64,000 nt of DNA from Halorubrum ruber (GCF_018228765.1 NZ_CP073695.1:434001-498000); one strand, 5' to 3'; shown: positions 8,254 to 17,769, counted from the first letter of the stretch. Translations and numbers: made by a program. The notes: a model not told the origin generated them from the sequence alone.

Positions 8254-9210
8254 ATGGTGATCGAGCGTGCGGAGCCAACTCGTGAACTTGAGCTAACGCC
8301 CTTCCGTGGCGATGGCGGGATCGATATTCACGCCGTTATCGATCGAGAACTGTTCCACGCTCGGCTCGGCGTACAAGCGAAACAATATGCTACCGGGAAC
8401 AGCGTCGGCGCCCGCACCCTCCGCGGATTTAAAGGCGCTCTCTCGGAGCAACAGTATCACATCGGAACGGTGATCACGACCTCCTCGTTCACCTCTGGAG
8501 CCGAGACAAGCGCAGACCAAGATTTCATCCGATTGATCGACGGTGACCGTCTCACAGACATCATGGTTGAGAGCGGCATCGGTGTCGTTACAAACGACGA
8601 ATCCTACGAACTTGACCCCACGTTCTGGAGTGCGTTCGAGAAGCCGGAGCGCACCGATACCATCCCATCTCTAGAGGTACCACAGGCGGACAACTTTGAG
8701 GTGATTCGCACTGTCATCCAAGCGGTCGGAGTGGGTTCTGATATTAAACCCGATATCGCAGAATACGTTCGAAGACGGACGGATTCAGACAGCTTCGATC
8801 CACGGCAAGCGGATTACTACGGTATTGCTGCGTGGCTTCTCCAGTTCCTCCACAAAGAACAGGAGGTCGAGATTGACAACCACACGATCCGCCGCTGGGG
8901 ACTCACCCGCCTCGGCGAGGAATATCTCACGTATCTCGATCGCGGCAATCGAGAATCTGCGGACGCCCTCCTCACACAGCAGATCCGTGATGTCGAGATC
9001 ATCTCCCGTGTATACGCTCAACTCGAAGAAGACGGTACTCTCTCCCGACGCGATATTACGGAGATCCTCGCAGACGAGACCACTCTCTCGGATTCAACCA
9101 CGCGTCGACGCGCCCGAACCGTTGGCGAGTGGCTCGTTTGTCTCCCTGAAATCACGACGAGCGGCCGGGGATCTGAGCAACAATACGTGCTGGACTCAAC
9201 GCCACGTTGA
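8254..9210 (+). CDS. Mrr-like restriction endonuclease with C-terminal winged helices (probably frameshifted near its start)
   Basis: 318 aa in the open frame. The Mrr catalytic domain is clear: FRGDGGIDIHAV (catalytic Asp), LGVQAKQYATG (the QxK motif), then ALSEQQYHIGTVITTSSFT. The C-terminal part has winged-helix segments (about 130-215 and 240-318). The usual Mrr N-terminus (xIDxEEFExLC...) is found partly before the ATG: IDHEQFEQLCK reads in frame from about 8221. A separate ORF from ATG 8174 (MKASTAKEELLDKGY) supplies the remainder in another frame, and 8174-9210 is one base short of a multiple of three. So a single-base deletion near 8215-8222 probably breaks the original gene. It is convergent with the Dam-type methylase, fitting a restriction role. 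Confidence 0.75.
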   Translation: MVIERAEPTRELELTPFRGDGGIDIHAVIDRELFHARLGVQAKQYATGNSVGARTLRGFKGALSEQQYHIGTVITTSSFTSGAETSADQDFIRLIDGDRLTDIMVESGIGVVTNDESYELDPTFWSAFEKPERTDTIPSLEVPQADNFEVIRTVIQAVGVGSDIKPDIAEYVRRRTDSDSFDPRQADYYGIAAWLLQFLHKEQEVEIDNHTIRRWGLTRLGEEYLTYLDRGNRESADALLTQQIRDVEIISRVYAQLEEDGTLSRRDITEILADETTLSDSTTRRRARTVGEWLVCLPEITTSGRGSEQQYVLDSTPR

Positions 9211-9225
9211 GCGGTCTCCGACAGC

Positions 9226-10095
9226 TCATTCAGTAAAATCCGAGAGAGTCTTTCTCCGCTGCGCCTCTGCTGGAACGTTTGTAATGAGAACTTCTGAGAC
9301 CTCTCCGCGACTACTGGCATCGCTGTTTATCGCACGAGTAGCATCTACATATCTGATCGAGAACATGCCGTGGTCCTCGTATAACTCCGTGACTGGCGGG
9401 GAGTTAGAGAGGATCACGGAAACATCCATTTCCGTGAGTTCCACCACGACATCGCGAAGTCGGCGTTGATCCTCTCGGTCGAATCCCTCTGCTTGGTACG
9501 AATTGAAATCCGCGGTTTTCGACACCGGTTCGTACGGCGGATCAAAATACACAAGATCGCCGCTGGAAGCCTCATCGACGACGTAGCTGAAATCCGTATT
9601 GAACACGGCCGTGCCTTGGAGGACGCGCGATGCCTTTCGGATCCGCTGTTCTTGTACCCAGTCTGGGTTTGAATACCGGCCGAAAGAGACGTTAAATTCG
9701 CCGTCACTGTTCTCTCGGTACAATCCGTTGAAACAGGTCCGATTCAAATATAAAAGCAAACTCGCCTCTCGGACTCGCTCGTCCCGCGTTAGATTCGACT
9801 GTGAGAAGAGCGCATTAAACTCCGAGCGAGCGTTATAGTAGTATTCTTCCGTGTGTTCGTGCGTCTTGTTTTCGTCTATAAGTGCGTCTGGTTGATATCG
9901 AACGATCTCATAAAAGGTAGTCAACCGCGTGTTCAGATCGTTGATCGTTCCATCGTCAGGATCTTGATCAAAAAAGACAGCGCCACCTCCCACGAACGGT
10001 TCGTGATACGCCTCATATGTGGTTGGAAACAGCGCCGTGATTTCTGAGAGAAGCTGGCGCTTTCCACCTGCCCATTTTAAGATCGGCTCTACCAT
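9226..10095 (-). CDS. D12-class N6-adenine DNA methyltransferase (Dam family)
   Basis: 289 aa with the full D12 motif set: WAGGKRQLL at the N-terminus (motif X), HEPFVGGGAVFF (SAM-binding motif I), and YFDPPYEPVS (catalytic DPPY, motif IV), with SILSN-like VSVILSNSPP downstream. It methylates adenine in DNA. It ends 15 bp from the convergent Mrr-like endonuclease gene, so it may have protected against that enzyme or act alone in the island. Its ATG overlaps the stop of a small upstream ORF (10089-10334). The recognition sequence cannot be read from the protein; GATC is possible given the Dam resemblance, but CTAG and others also occur in D12 enzymes. Confidence 0.88.
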   Translation of the reverse strand: MVEPILKWAGGKRQLLSEITALFPTTYEAYHEPFVGGGAVFFDQDPDDGTINDLNTRLTTFYEIVRYQPDALIDENKTHEHTEEYYYNARSEFNALFSQSNLTRDERVREASLLLYLNRTCFNGLYRENSDGEFNVSFGRYSNPDWVQEQRIRKASRVLQGTAVFNTDFSYVVDEASSGDLVYFDPPYEPVSKTADFNSYQAEGFDREDQRRLRDVVVELTEMDVSVILSNSPPVTELYEDHGMFSIRYVDATRAINSDASSRGEVSEVLITNVPAEAQRRKTLSDFTE

Positions 10096-10334
10096 TCAGT
10101 GTAGATCTCCTCGGTATTCGCAAAAAACTGTCCCGTTGGGGTAGTATGGACACTTGAGATGTGGTTTAGAGATCCGTCAGCCGCAGCACGACTGTATTGT
10201 ACTCTATCGGGCTTTGAGTGGAAGAGACGGACGGAGGGGGGTGCGTCCAGCAAACTACAGAGGTACTCGACTGCGATTCCAGTGTCGTAACACGAGACAC
10301 GATCCCAGAGTCGCCTCTGTATCGAATTCGACAC
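10089..10334 (-). CDS. Small ORF overlapping the start of the Dam-type gene
   Basis: 81 codons (MSNSIQRRLWDRVSCYDTG... ending TEEIYTEW). The stop TAG falls inside ATGGTAG, so it overlaps the methylase start by seven bases, an arrangement seen with translational coupling. The product resembles no family I know and contains one copy of the ggaggggggtgcgtcc repeat within its coding sequence (10229-10245), which argues it may be a remnant instead of a working gene. It is the only content of the 361-bp stretch between the methylase and the next gene apart from the repeats and a TATA box. Confidence 0.3.
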   Translation of the reverse strand: MSNSIQRRLWDRVSCYDTGIAVEYLCSLLDAPPSVRLFHSKPDRVQYSRAAADGSLNHISSVHTTPTGQFFANTEEIYTEW

Positions 10335-10369
10335 TCGTATTCATCTCTTCAGGGTCATCTTCGCCGGGA

Positions 10370-10389
10370 GGGGGGTGCGTCCGGCAACG
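10370..10389 (+). repeat. Left arm of an inverted repeat flanking the DUF4268-like gene
   Basis: cgggaggggggtgcgtccgg. The same sequence inverted is found at about 11470-11489 (cggacgcacccccctccccc), after the gene. A third, direct copy lies at 10229-10245. Inverted arms of about 18-20 bp around a single gene suggest a mobile cassette, although no transposase is present and no target duplication was recognised. Confidence 0.6.
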
Positions 10390-10423
10390 AATCGCAGCGC
10401 ACGACGCTCCGGGACGGCCCACA

Positions 10424-10432
10424 ACCATTTAT
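10424..10432 (+). promoter_or_regulatory. TATA box for the 10457 gene
   Basis: ccatttatc, about 27-30 bp upstream of ATG 10457, supports that start over the longer upstream-open frame. Confidence 0.5.
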
Positions 10433-10456
10433 CAAAACTCCCGGCGACGCCTGTCT

Positions 10457-11410
10457 ATGGACCACAACGTCTCGCGAATCCACGAGCACGACCTCCGCTC
10501 GGTGTGGGAGAACGAAGAGCGGGATTTCACGCAATGGTTGACAGAGAACATCGACCTGCTCGCGTCCGAGTTGGGGATAGAAATTGAAGACGCACGAGCT
10601 GAGGAAGCCGTCGGTGACTTCTCGGCCGACATCGTCGCACGAGAGATGAACACCGGTGAGACCGTCGTTATCGAGAATCAATACAATCGGACGGACCACG
10701 ACCACTTGGGGAAGCTCCTGACGTACTCGTCGGGAAAGAACGCTGGGTTCACGATGTGGCTCGCCGAGGAATTCCGGCCGGAACACCGGAGCGTCCTCGA
10801 ATGGTTGAACGAAACCGGGCCGAAAGGTGCGAAATTCTTCGCGATCAGACCCCGCGTCGTGAGTATCGAGGGATCCGAGGAGCGTGGGTTCGAGTTCGAA
10901 GTCGTTGTCGAGCCCAACGAATGGGAACGCGAGGTGAGCACCGAGTCGCTGTCCGACCTTGAGCGTAGCTACCGGCAGTTCTTCGCCGAGATGGTCGAGG
11001 CGTACTCGCAGCGACGGCCGACTTGGTACAAACTCAAGCCCGGACCTCGGAACTATCTAACGTTCAGTGCCGGTATCGGGGGCGTCCGATTCGGCTGGGT
11101 GTTCCACCAGGGGCCGGAGTTCTCCGTTGAGCTCTACATCTCCACGTCGGATAAGGAACGCAACGAGGAGATATTCGAGGCGCTGAAACGCGACCGAACG
11201 GAGATTGAGAGCAATTTAGGCGTCGAGTTAGAGTGGGAACGTTTGCCTGAGAAACAAGCATCCCGGATCAAACAGCCTGAAGATATTGATCGGACCATCA
11301 CCGATCTCACCGCAGACCAGCGAAATCACTTGGTCGAATGGGGGGTGGATGCGATGGACGAATTCCAGGAGGAGTTCGAACCACGTCTTTCCGCTCTCGG
11401 CTCCAACTGA
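10457..11410 (+). CDS. DUF4268-like PD-(D/E)XK nuclease-fold protein
   Basis: 317 aa. The N-terminal half looks like a restriction-endonuclease fold: SVWENEERDFTQWLTENIDL, then VGDFSADIVAREMNTGETVV (Asp), then VIENQYNRTDHDHLGKLLTY, where E-N-Q replaces the E-x-K signature, a variation seen in this family. The C-terminal half (RQFFAEMVEAYSQRRPTWYK onward, with YLTFSAGIGGVRFGWVF) matches the DUF4268 module usually found fused to such nucleases. It probably cleaves foreign DNA. Inverted repeats flank the gene, suggesting it arrived as a unit. The start at 10457 fits the TATA box at 10424-10432. Confidence 0.7.
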   Translation: MDHNVSRIHEHDLRSVWENEERDFTQWLTENIDLLASELGIEIEDARAEEAVGDFSADIVAREMNTGETVVIENQYNRTDHDHLGKLLTYSSGKNAGFTMWLAEEFRPEHRSVLEWLNETGPKGAKFFAIRPRVVSIEGSEERGFEFEVVVEPNEWEREVSTESLSDLERSYRQFFAEMVEAYSQRRPTWYKLKPGPRNYLTFSAGIGGVRFGWVFHQGPEFSVELYISTSDKERNEEIFEALKRDRTEIESNLGVELEWERLPEKQASRIKQPEDIDRTITDLTADQRNHLVEWGVDAMDEFQEEFEPRLSALGSN

Positions 11411-11469
11411 TCGCTGCTTCTACCGGTGTAACGAACTCGCTGCGTAGGTGCCTTCCATCCTCCCCGTCT

Positions 11470-11489
11470 TGTCGGACGCACCCCCCTCC
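11470..11489 (-). repeat. Right arm of the inverted repeat flanking the DUF4268-like gene
   Basis: cggacgcacccccctccccc is the reverse complement of the arm at 10370-10389 over about 18 bases. It lies about 60 bp past the gene's stop codon. Confidence 0.6.
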
Positions 11490-11639
11490 CCCACTATCTA
11501 GTTTGAACTACAGCTCCGATGAGATTCCCTACTGAGACTCGTTTCAGGAGTATACGGTATACACAGCGCAAAATTTGAAAGATACCGCCCTAAGAACTCA
11601 TCTACAAATTATTTCATGACAGCGGCCCCAGCGTGTCAC

Positions 11640-11957
11640 ATGGAGTTTATTCGGTCTGACTCGAAGGACGTTCGAATCCGTGTTCATCTCCGTGCCGGCA
11701 GTATGGATGGTGATGACGTGGTTGCCTACGAGGATGTAGATGAACTCCCCGACGACGCAGCGACTCGAATACCACAGATTCTCGATGATCACCCTCTCGA
11801 ACGGTATCCAGTGGGAGCATATATTGGAACATTATCCCCACCAGGACTCGAATCGAGACAGATCCGCGATCCAGATGAGGTTCTCTCAGAGCCATATCCA
11901 AGAGATATTGAATTAGCTGAGTTTCCACCTGAAGAAGACCAACTGTACAAGTGGTAG
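11640..11957 (+). CDS. Hypothetical acidic protein
   Basis: 105 aa from ATG 11640 (MEFIRSDSKDVRIRVHLRAG). It is acidic and Pro-rich in its second half (IGTLSPPGLESRQIRDPDEV), ending EEDQLYKW. An aattattt box at 11606-11613 is about 27 bp upstream of 11640, which is why I prefer it to the ATG at 11616. No family is recognised. It lies between two defence-type genes and shares their orientation, but with a 190-bp gap on each side. Confidence 0.55.
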   Translation: MEFIRSDSKDVRIRVHLRAGSMDGDDVVAYEDVDELPDDAATRIPQILDDHPLERYPVGAYIGTLSPPGLESRQIRDPDEVLSEPYPRDIELAEFPPEEDQLYKW

Positions 11958-12117
11958 AACGCCGAATTTTATCCATTACGTCCTATCTGTGGAGCCAACT
12001 ATCACACACACTTCTGCTGACAGTGGGTGAGCGTGATAGCGGGTCGCAGCAAACCTGTGGGATGAGTAGCTCAACCTACCTGCGATCAATCTGAGCCACC
12101 CAGAACGTGACAACCAC

Positions 12118-12125
12118 GATTTATA
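12118..12125 (+). promoter_or_regulatory. TATA box for the DUF262/DUF1524 gene
   Basis: gatttata sits about 26-30 bp upstream of ATG 12151 in otherwise mixed sequence, giving a leaderless transcript. Confidence 0.5.
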
Positions 12126-12150
12126 CGGGCCGGCACACCACCCTATCAGC

Positions 12151-14256
12151 ATGGAAACCCGCACGGTCCATCTCGATTCCCTGTTGACGGACGGGTTGTT
12201 CGATATTCCGAGCTACCAGCGCAGCTACTCGTGGACCGAGCCCCAGCTCACGGACCTGTTTGAGGACCTCCTATACCTCCCAGAGGCGAAGTCGCACTTC
12301 TTCGGGAACATCATCCTCCGCAAGCAGGACACCCAGTTCGAGACGGACCGCCGCCGTCGGTTTGACAAGTACGACGTCGTGGACGGCCAACAGCGGCTAA
12401 CATCGGCGATTATCTTTCTCTACGTCGCGTCGAAGTTCGACGACACGATCGCGGCGACACTCGACGAGGATAACCTCCTCTTCCCCGTCAAGGAGCGACC
12501 GCGATTACTTCCACAGGATCAGGACTCCGAGTACTTCCGTGACGGACTCCTCGGCTCCGCATCCATCGACCCGGAAACGCCGTCGCAGACGCGGCTCAAG
12601 GCTGCCGCGGACTTCTTCACAGAACAGTTTGAGGAGCTCGATGATCCTGAAGCCGTAGCCGATCTCGCAGAGACGCTCCGGTACGACTGCCGGATCAACG
12701 TTGTCGAGATCGATGACGGCTCCGAGGCAGCCTCGATCTTCGAGAGTCTCAACGATCGCGGCCGACCACTGTCGACACTCGACAAAACGAAGAGCTTCCT
12801 GATGTATATGGACGACCGCTCCAGCAATCAGGGCGCTCTCGAAACCAAGATCAAACAACGCTTCGGGAGTATCTACCGGGACCTGTTCGTTTTCAACACC
12901 GGTCATAATCGGGTGAATGACTTCGATGAAGACAGCTTCCTTCGGTTCCACTGGGGCATCTATGACGGCTATAACTCTGATGAGTATTTCAACGGGTTCG
13001 AGACGCTGAAAGATCGACTCCGTGAGCGGTTCCGCGCCGGCGAACTCGACGCCGTCCAGTCGGAAATTGACGCGTACGTCCAAGACCTCCGTGAGGCCGC
13101 GACGGCGTTCTCAGCGATACTCCAGCCGGATGTCCCGGATTCCGTTGAACTCTCCCTTACACGACTCCTAGAGCTCGGACGATTGGCGAACGTTCTCCCC
13201 GTCCTGATGGCGTCGTATCTGAACTTTGCCGACGATGATCCCGAGGGCTTCGCTGCCGTCGTCGACGCATGTGAAACGCTCGTGTTCCGGATGTACGCAA
13301 TTGACTCACGGCGATCGGACACGGGCCGGGGACGACTCGTTCGACTCGCTCACGACGTTCACACGACACCGTCGATCGATCCCGAGACAGTCGTCGAACG
13401 ACTCGACTCGATCACACAGCGATACACGGACGACGACCGGTTCGAGCGCCAACTCCGCGATCCGGACTTCTACCAGAGCACGTCGAGTCGAGACACGAAG
13501 TACCTGCTCTATCACTACGGGCAACAGGTCGAATCCGAGGCCGGCGAGGAGGTCCTGACAAGTCCCGGGCATATTCTATCGACCGAGTTCCAAGTCGAGC
13601 ACATCCTTGCTCGGAAGCTCCCCGCCGATGCGATCCCCGAGAGCCTCGTCGACGAGTTCGATGAGCACGTCCACCGTCTCGGGAACCTCACGCTCGCCAG
13701 CCGGTACTGGAACAGTTCGTACGGTAATCTGCCGTTCGCCGAAAAGAAACACGCGAGCGGCGGACGCGAGAAGGAGTACGCCTCCTCGTCCTTGCGCGTC
13801 CAGCGGGAACTCGCCGCGTTCGACACGTTCGGGAAGTCGGCCATCGATGAGCGGACCGACACGCTCGTCGAATTCGCGCTCGATCACTGGTCTATCGATC
13901 CCGCGTCCCCCGAGCCGGATTCAACGGATGTCCCCGCTGAGTTCACCGGGTGGTTCCCGTCCGACTTCTTCGACCGCCTCACCAGCAAACAGGAGGCGAT
14001 GTTTCGGGTTCTGTACGCCGCCGAGGAGCCCTTGCTCACCGACGACCTGATTGAACGGATGGAAGACGAGTACGGTGAGACGGTTGGTGGCAGTAGCGGT
14101 CTTTCAGGCATTCTCGCGGGACTGACGTCGAAACACTCCAAGGAGTTCCGCCACTCGATCATGTCCACGTCGTGGGTAGGAGATCAGTTCGAATGGGTTC
14201 TCACGCTCGATTCTGCTCAACGGGAGCAGTTCGAAGCAGAAATGGATCTGAAGTGA
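12151..14256 (+). CDS. GmrSD-like type IV restriction protein (DUF262 plus HNH DUF1524)
   Basis: 701 aa. The N-terminal DUF262 domain shows FDIPSYQRSYSWTEPQL and YDVVDGQQRLTSAIIFLYVA, with the DGQQR nucleotide-binding motif. The central part is helical (about 200-440). The HNH-like DUF1524 nuclease follows near residue 480 (FQVEHILARKLP with the catalytic His, then VHRLGNLTLASRYWNSSYGN). An extra C-terminal domain of about 120 residues (FFDRLTSKQEAMFRVLYAAE...) resembles a winged helix. GmrSD-type enzymes cleave modified phage DNA with NTP dependence; a similar role here is likely. Length and domain order match single-chain GmrSD proteins. Confidence 0.85.
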   Translation: METRTVHLDSLLTDGLFDIPSYQRSYSWTEPQLTDLFEDLLYLPEAKSHFFGNIILRKQDTQFETDRRRRFDKYDVVDGQQRLTSAIIFLYVASKFDDTIAATLDEDNLLFPVKERPRLLPQDQDSEYFRDGLLGSASIDPETPSQTRLKAAADFFTEQFEELDDPEAVADLAETLRYDCRINVVEIDDGSEAASIFESLNDRGRPLSTLDKTKSFLMYMDDRSSNQGALETKIKQRFGSIYRDLFVFNTGHNRVNDFDEDSFLRFHWGIYDGYNSDEYFNGFETLKDRLRERFRAGELDAVQSEIDAYVQDLREAATAFSAILQPDVPDSVELSLTRLLELGRLANVLPVLMASYLNFADDDPEGFAAVVDACETLVFRMYAIDSRRSDTGRGRLVRLAHDVHTTPSIDPETVVERLDSITQRYTDDDRFERQLRDPDFYQSTSSRDTKYLLYHYGQQVESEAGEEVLTSPGHILSTEFQVEHILARKLPADAIPESLVDEFDEHVHRLGNLTLASRYWNSSYGNLPFAEKKHASGGREKEYASSSLRVQRELAAFDTFGKSAIDERTDTLVEFALDHWSIDPASPEPDSTDVPAEFTGWFPSDFFDRLTSKQEAMFRVLYAAEEPLLTDDLIERMEDEYGETVGGSSGLSGILAGLTSKHSKEFRHSIMSTSWVGDQFEWVLTLDSAQREQFEAEMDLK

Positions 14257-14314
14257 TCTCGCCTCCCGTTTGAGGAATGTCGGAAACATACTACAGTAGA
14301 CTCATAGAGTCGGA

Positions 14315-15348
<1,034 letters not shown>

Positions 15349-15587
15349 AACCTCGTGGAAAGGGGTTCTCGACGCGACCCCGTGGGGTCCGACGTAGATG
15401 TATTCACGATCCGCGATCTATGTACTTCGCTCAGCGCGCTCGCCACGTGAGGTACATAGAAATCGGTTGGGTTGCGGGTGGCGGCCGCGGTGATCGTGGT
15501 CGATCCGTGGGTACTACTTCAGCACGGATCAGTTCAGTCACTCCAGAACGACGGGATCGTGACCCCCGTACATACGATGTGGTATAA

Positions 15588-15845
15588 ATGAGCCGTCGAA
15601 CCAGCCTCAAACTCACCGATGAACGCGAACGGCAGCTCGAAAAGGCGAGCGAAATTGTGGCGAGCGGTCCCGACGACGACCCGCCCATGAGCGTGGTGAT
15701 CGACGCCGCGCTCGCGCATCTGATACAATCGGAGGCTAATATCCACAAGGCTCGTGACGAACTCGATCCGGGCACAATTCAGCAGTTCAACACGGACGTT
15801 ATCGGGTTGCGGTACAGGATAAGAATAGAAAGCCGCTGGCGGTAG
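15588..15845 (+). CDS. Ribbon-helix-helix-type small protein
   Basis: 85 aa starting MSRRTSLKLTDERERQLEKA. A basic beta-strand followed by two helices (ERERQLEKASEIV and PMSVVIDAALAHLIQSE) is the classic ribbon-helix-helix (CopG/Arc) layout. The tail YRIRIESRWR is typical of a haloarchaeal plasmid/provirus RHH family. It probably binds DNA as a dimer and regulates element genes. It follows the 69-aa gene after about 240 bp in which I see nothing but an imperfect palindrome around 15411-15460 (gtacattcga and related steps). Confidence 0.7.
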   Translation: MSRRTSLKLTDERERQLEKASEIVASGPDDDPPMSVVIDAALAHLIQSEANIHKARDELDPGTIQQFNTDVIGLRYRIRIESRWR

Positions 15846-15884
15846 ATTTACGCCAGATAATTGAAAGAGTGTACAGCTAAAGAA

Positions 15885-16334
15885 TTAGCTTGAGCTTTTA
15901 ACCGTGGCCGTATCCTCGTAGATTGCGTTACCGCTCGGGTCGTGAATAAGTCTAATTGTGATAGAATCATCGGCAGATGCGGTCCCAACGCCCTCTACAA
16001 CTGCTGTGGTTCCGCTTTGCCACGTGTCTGTGAGAGTGGAATTGCTCGCAACTGTACCGCTCCTATCACCATCAACAACGATTGTAACTTCTCTCGGGTC
16101 GATGTCCTGACCACCGGTCTTAGTAATCTCCACATCTACACCAGTACCATTGTCAGTTACATCATCTATACTGAAACTCGCCTGTGGCGCGGTGTCTCCT
16201 AACTGATCGCCGAGTCCGAGGACGAACGTCCCGATGACGGCGGCCAGAATGACGGTAATCGCGACCATGAGTATGACCCCGATAACGGGGCTGACAGCAC
16301 GGTCTTCTCCTTTGGACGGGTTGCTTGGTTTCAT
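15885..16334 (-). CDS. Type IV pilin-like protein
   Basis: 149 aa from ATG 16334. The N-terminus has the haloarchaeal prepilin signature: GEDRAVSPVIGVILMVAITV, with a short charged leader cut by prepilin peptidase before the hydrophobic helix (about residues 14-38). The rest is a Thr/Asp-rich extracellular beta domain (DVEITKTGGQDIDPREVTIV). It belongs to the archaeal Pilin_N (formerly DUF1628) family and should assemble into an adhesion or DNA-related pilus. A TATA-like motif on the minus strand at about 16427-16436 lies some 90 bp upstream, so its transcript has a leader. It is carried by the island, so it may alter surface or virus interactions of the host. Confidence 0.85.
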   Translation of the reverse strand: MKPSNPSKGEDRAVSPVIGVILMVAITVILAAVIGTFVLGLGDQLGDTAPQASFSIDDVTDNGTGVDVEITKTGGQDIDPREVTIVVDGDRSGTVASNSTLTDTWQSGTTAVVEGVGTASADDSITIRLIHDPSGNAIYEDTATVKSSS

Positions 16335-16508
16335 GATTGAACCCAGCTGGGGCCGAGGACTCGTTCCCGAGACTGATGTCGGACCAAGTCCTTCGGATTG
16401 CTGGCTACTCGGAAAGACGCTGATCTGGTATATGTACTTAATGGCGTGGGTATCACGGGTGAAAATTTGAGGCATGAGTTCAAATCCTGTTGTCACAAAA
16501 TCACGTGT

Positions 16509-17285
16509 ATGGTCCCCACGGCAGTCTCTCTCGCTCGCACATATAGCGATCGTGAGTATCCGGATCCTTGGGAGAAGGTACTCGACTATCGGCGGGTTCG
16601 AGAGTATGCGGCCGAACATCCTAACCACGGCCGAATCCGAGTCGGGAAGGCTCTCGATCTTCCGTCGGGTCGCGTTCGAGGATGGCTCGACGGAGGGATG
16701 CCGGACTCCGTCCGTGGGATTCAAACTGCGATTGATCACGGCTGGCTCGACCCGGACCCCGAGAGTGAGACGGCCGCCGCGCTCGTCGAGCTGCTCGCAC
16801 ACGTCCTCGCGGGCGGGAGCATCGCGACCGAGAGCTACGGCCCTGCGGTGACGCCCGGGAAACGAGTGAGCCCCACGGAGGTCCGGAACGCCTTCGAGTG
16901 CGTCGGCGTGGAGACGCGCACCCGCAACGCAGACACTCCGAACCGGGCGACCGAGATTGTCCCCACGTGTGCCGGGACTGTTCTCGGTCGGTGCCTCGTT
17001 GCGATGGGCGCGCCGACCGGCGCGAAAACGTCGCTCGATCACCTCCCTGCGGTTGTGTGGGATGTCCCTCGATCGGTCCGGCGGTCGTTCGCGCGGATAT
17101 ACGTTCGACACCGCGGACTGAACTACGCCGACAAATCGACGACTCGCGTTCAGGTCGAACGACCGAGTTCGTTCATCGAAGAACTGCGCGAGGTACTCGA
17201 CGACGTGATCGACGAGCGTGTTACGACGGCCGACGCCGGGCTCACCATCTCTGCGGCCGCCGCCCGCGAACTCGGTGTCGAGTAG
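16509..17285 (+). CDS. Island-encoded hypothetical protein with HTH-like N-terminus
   Basis: 258 aa from ATG 16509 (MVPTAVSLARTYSDREYPDP). The segment DYRRVREYAAEHPNHGRIRV followed by LPSGRVRGWLDGGMPDSVRG looks like a homeodomain/HTH that binds DNA, with a conserved-looking WLDGGMPD loop. The rest (AALVELLAHVLAGGSIATES... and SFARIYVRHRGLNYADK) recalls the two-subdomain layout of LAGLIDADG-like proteins but lacks a clear LAGLIDADG motif. It is typical of proviral or integrative-element cargo. It ends 18 bp before a convergent remnant of a repressor. Confidence 0.55.
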   Translation: MVPTAVSLARTYSDREYPDPWEKVLDYRRVREYAAEHPNHGRIRVGKALDLPSGRVRGWLDGGMPDSVRGIQTAIDHGWLDPDPESETAAALVELLAHVLAGGSIATESYGPAVTPGKRVSPTEVRNAFECVGVETRTRNADTPNRATEIVPTCAGTVLGRCLVAMGAPTGAKTSLDHLPAVVWDVPRSVRRSFARIYVRHRGLNYADKSTTRVQVERPSSFIEELREVLDDVIDERVTTADAGLTISAAAARELGVE

Positions 17286-17303
17286 CGCCGTCGGTTCAGT
17301 TCA

Positions 17304-17527
17304 CTACTCTTCGAGGTCGTCCGCGTCGAGGTCGCCAGGGAGGTAGGCCCGCCCGCGTTCGGTGATCCGGTTGTACCCTCGCTTCTCGGAGGTCTTCTCG
17401 ACGAGTCCATGCTCGTCGAGGATCGGGAGCCGTCGATTCACCGTCGGGTGAGAGACGCCGTCGACGTTGTGAGAAATCACCGCTGGGGGAAAGTCGTGTA
17501 AGTTCGCGACGTTCCGCCACGTGAGCG
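17304..17527 (-). pseudogene. C-terminal remnant of a phiH-repressor-like winged-helix gene
   Basis: The last 70-odd residues are a good winged helix ending: FPPAVISHNVDGVSHPTVNR then LPILDEHGLVEKTSEKRGYN and ERGRAYLPGDLDADDLEE, which is the usual tail of phiH1-repressor-like regulators. The expected N-terminal helix does not exist; upstream of about 17527 the reading frame enters the antisense of an integrase fragment. So the gene was cut at this junction. Confidence 0.65.
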
Positions 17528-17751
17528 GGTGTCCGTCCGCTCGGTCGCCCCACGACGCCCGCAAGGCGCGGGTGACCAAGTATCGGAACGACGGCGTCCC
17601 TCGGGGCGTCGTTTCGGACCAGCTCAACGCGAGCGAGGACGTTCTCGACAAGCACTACGACCGCGCTTCGGAGCGCGAGAAGGCAGACCGCCGCTGGCGG
17701 ATTATACAACAACGAGTGTCACACAAATTCAAGCTGATTACAGCGGGATAA
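17521..17751 (+). pseudogene. C-terminal fragment of a tyrosine recombinase (integrase)
   Basis: 76 codons carrying SPHDARKARVTKYRND (the HxxR box), GVPRGVVSDQLNASEDVLDK and HYDRASEREKADRRWRI, with the catalytic Tyr in KHYDRAS. The N-terminal core-binding domain and the first catalytic Arg are missing; the sequence starts abruptly where the repressor remnant ends. Its stop lies 18 bp before att-like core 2, the position expected for an integrase next to its attachment site. Confidence 0.75.
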
Positions 17752-17769
17752 TTACGGGACCCAAATCCA

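Noticed and set aside
16335-17111. Long N-terminal extension of the pilin gene
   Set aside because: The prepilin leader must begin just before RAVSPVIG; the upstream frame is antisense to the 16509 gene and has no coding signal.
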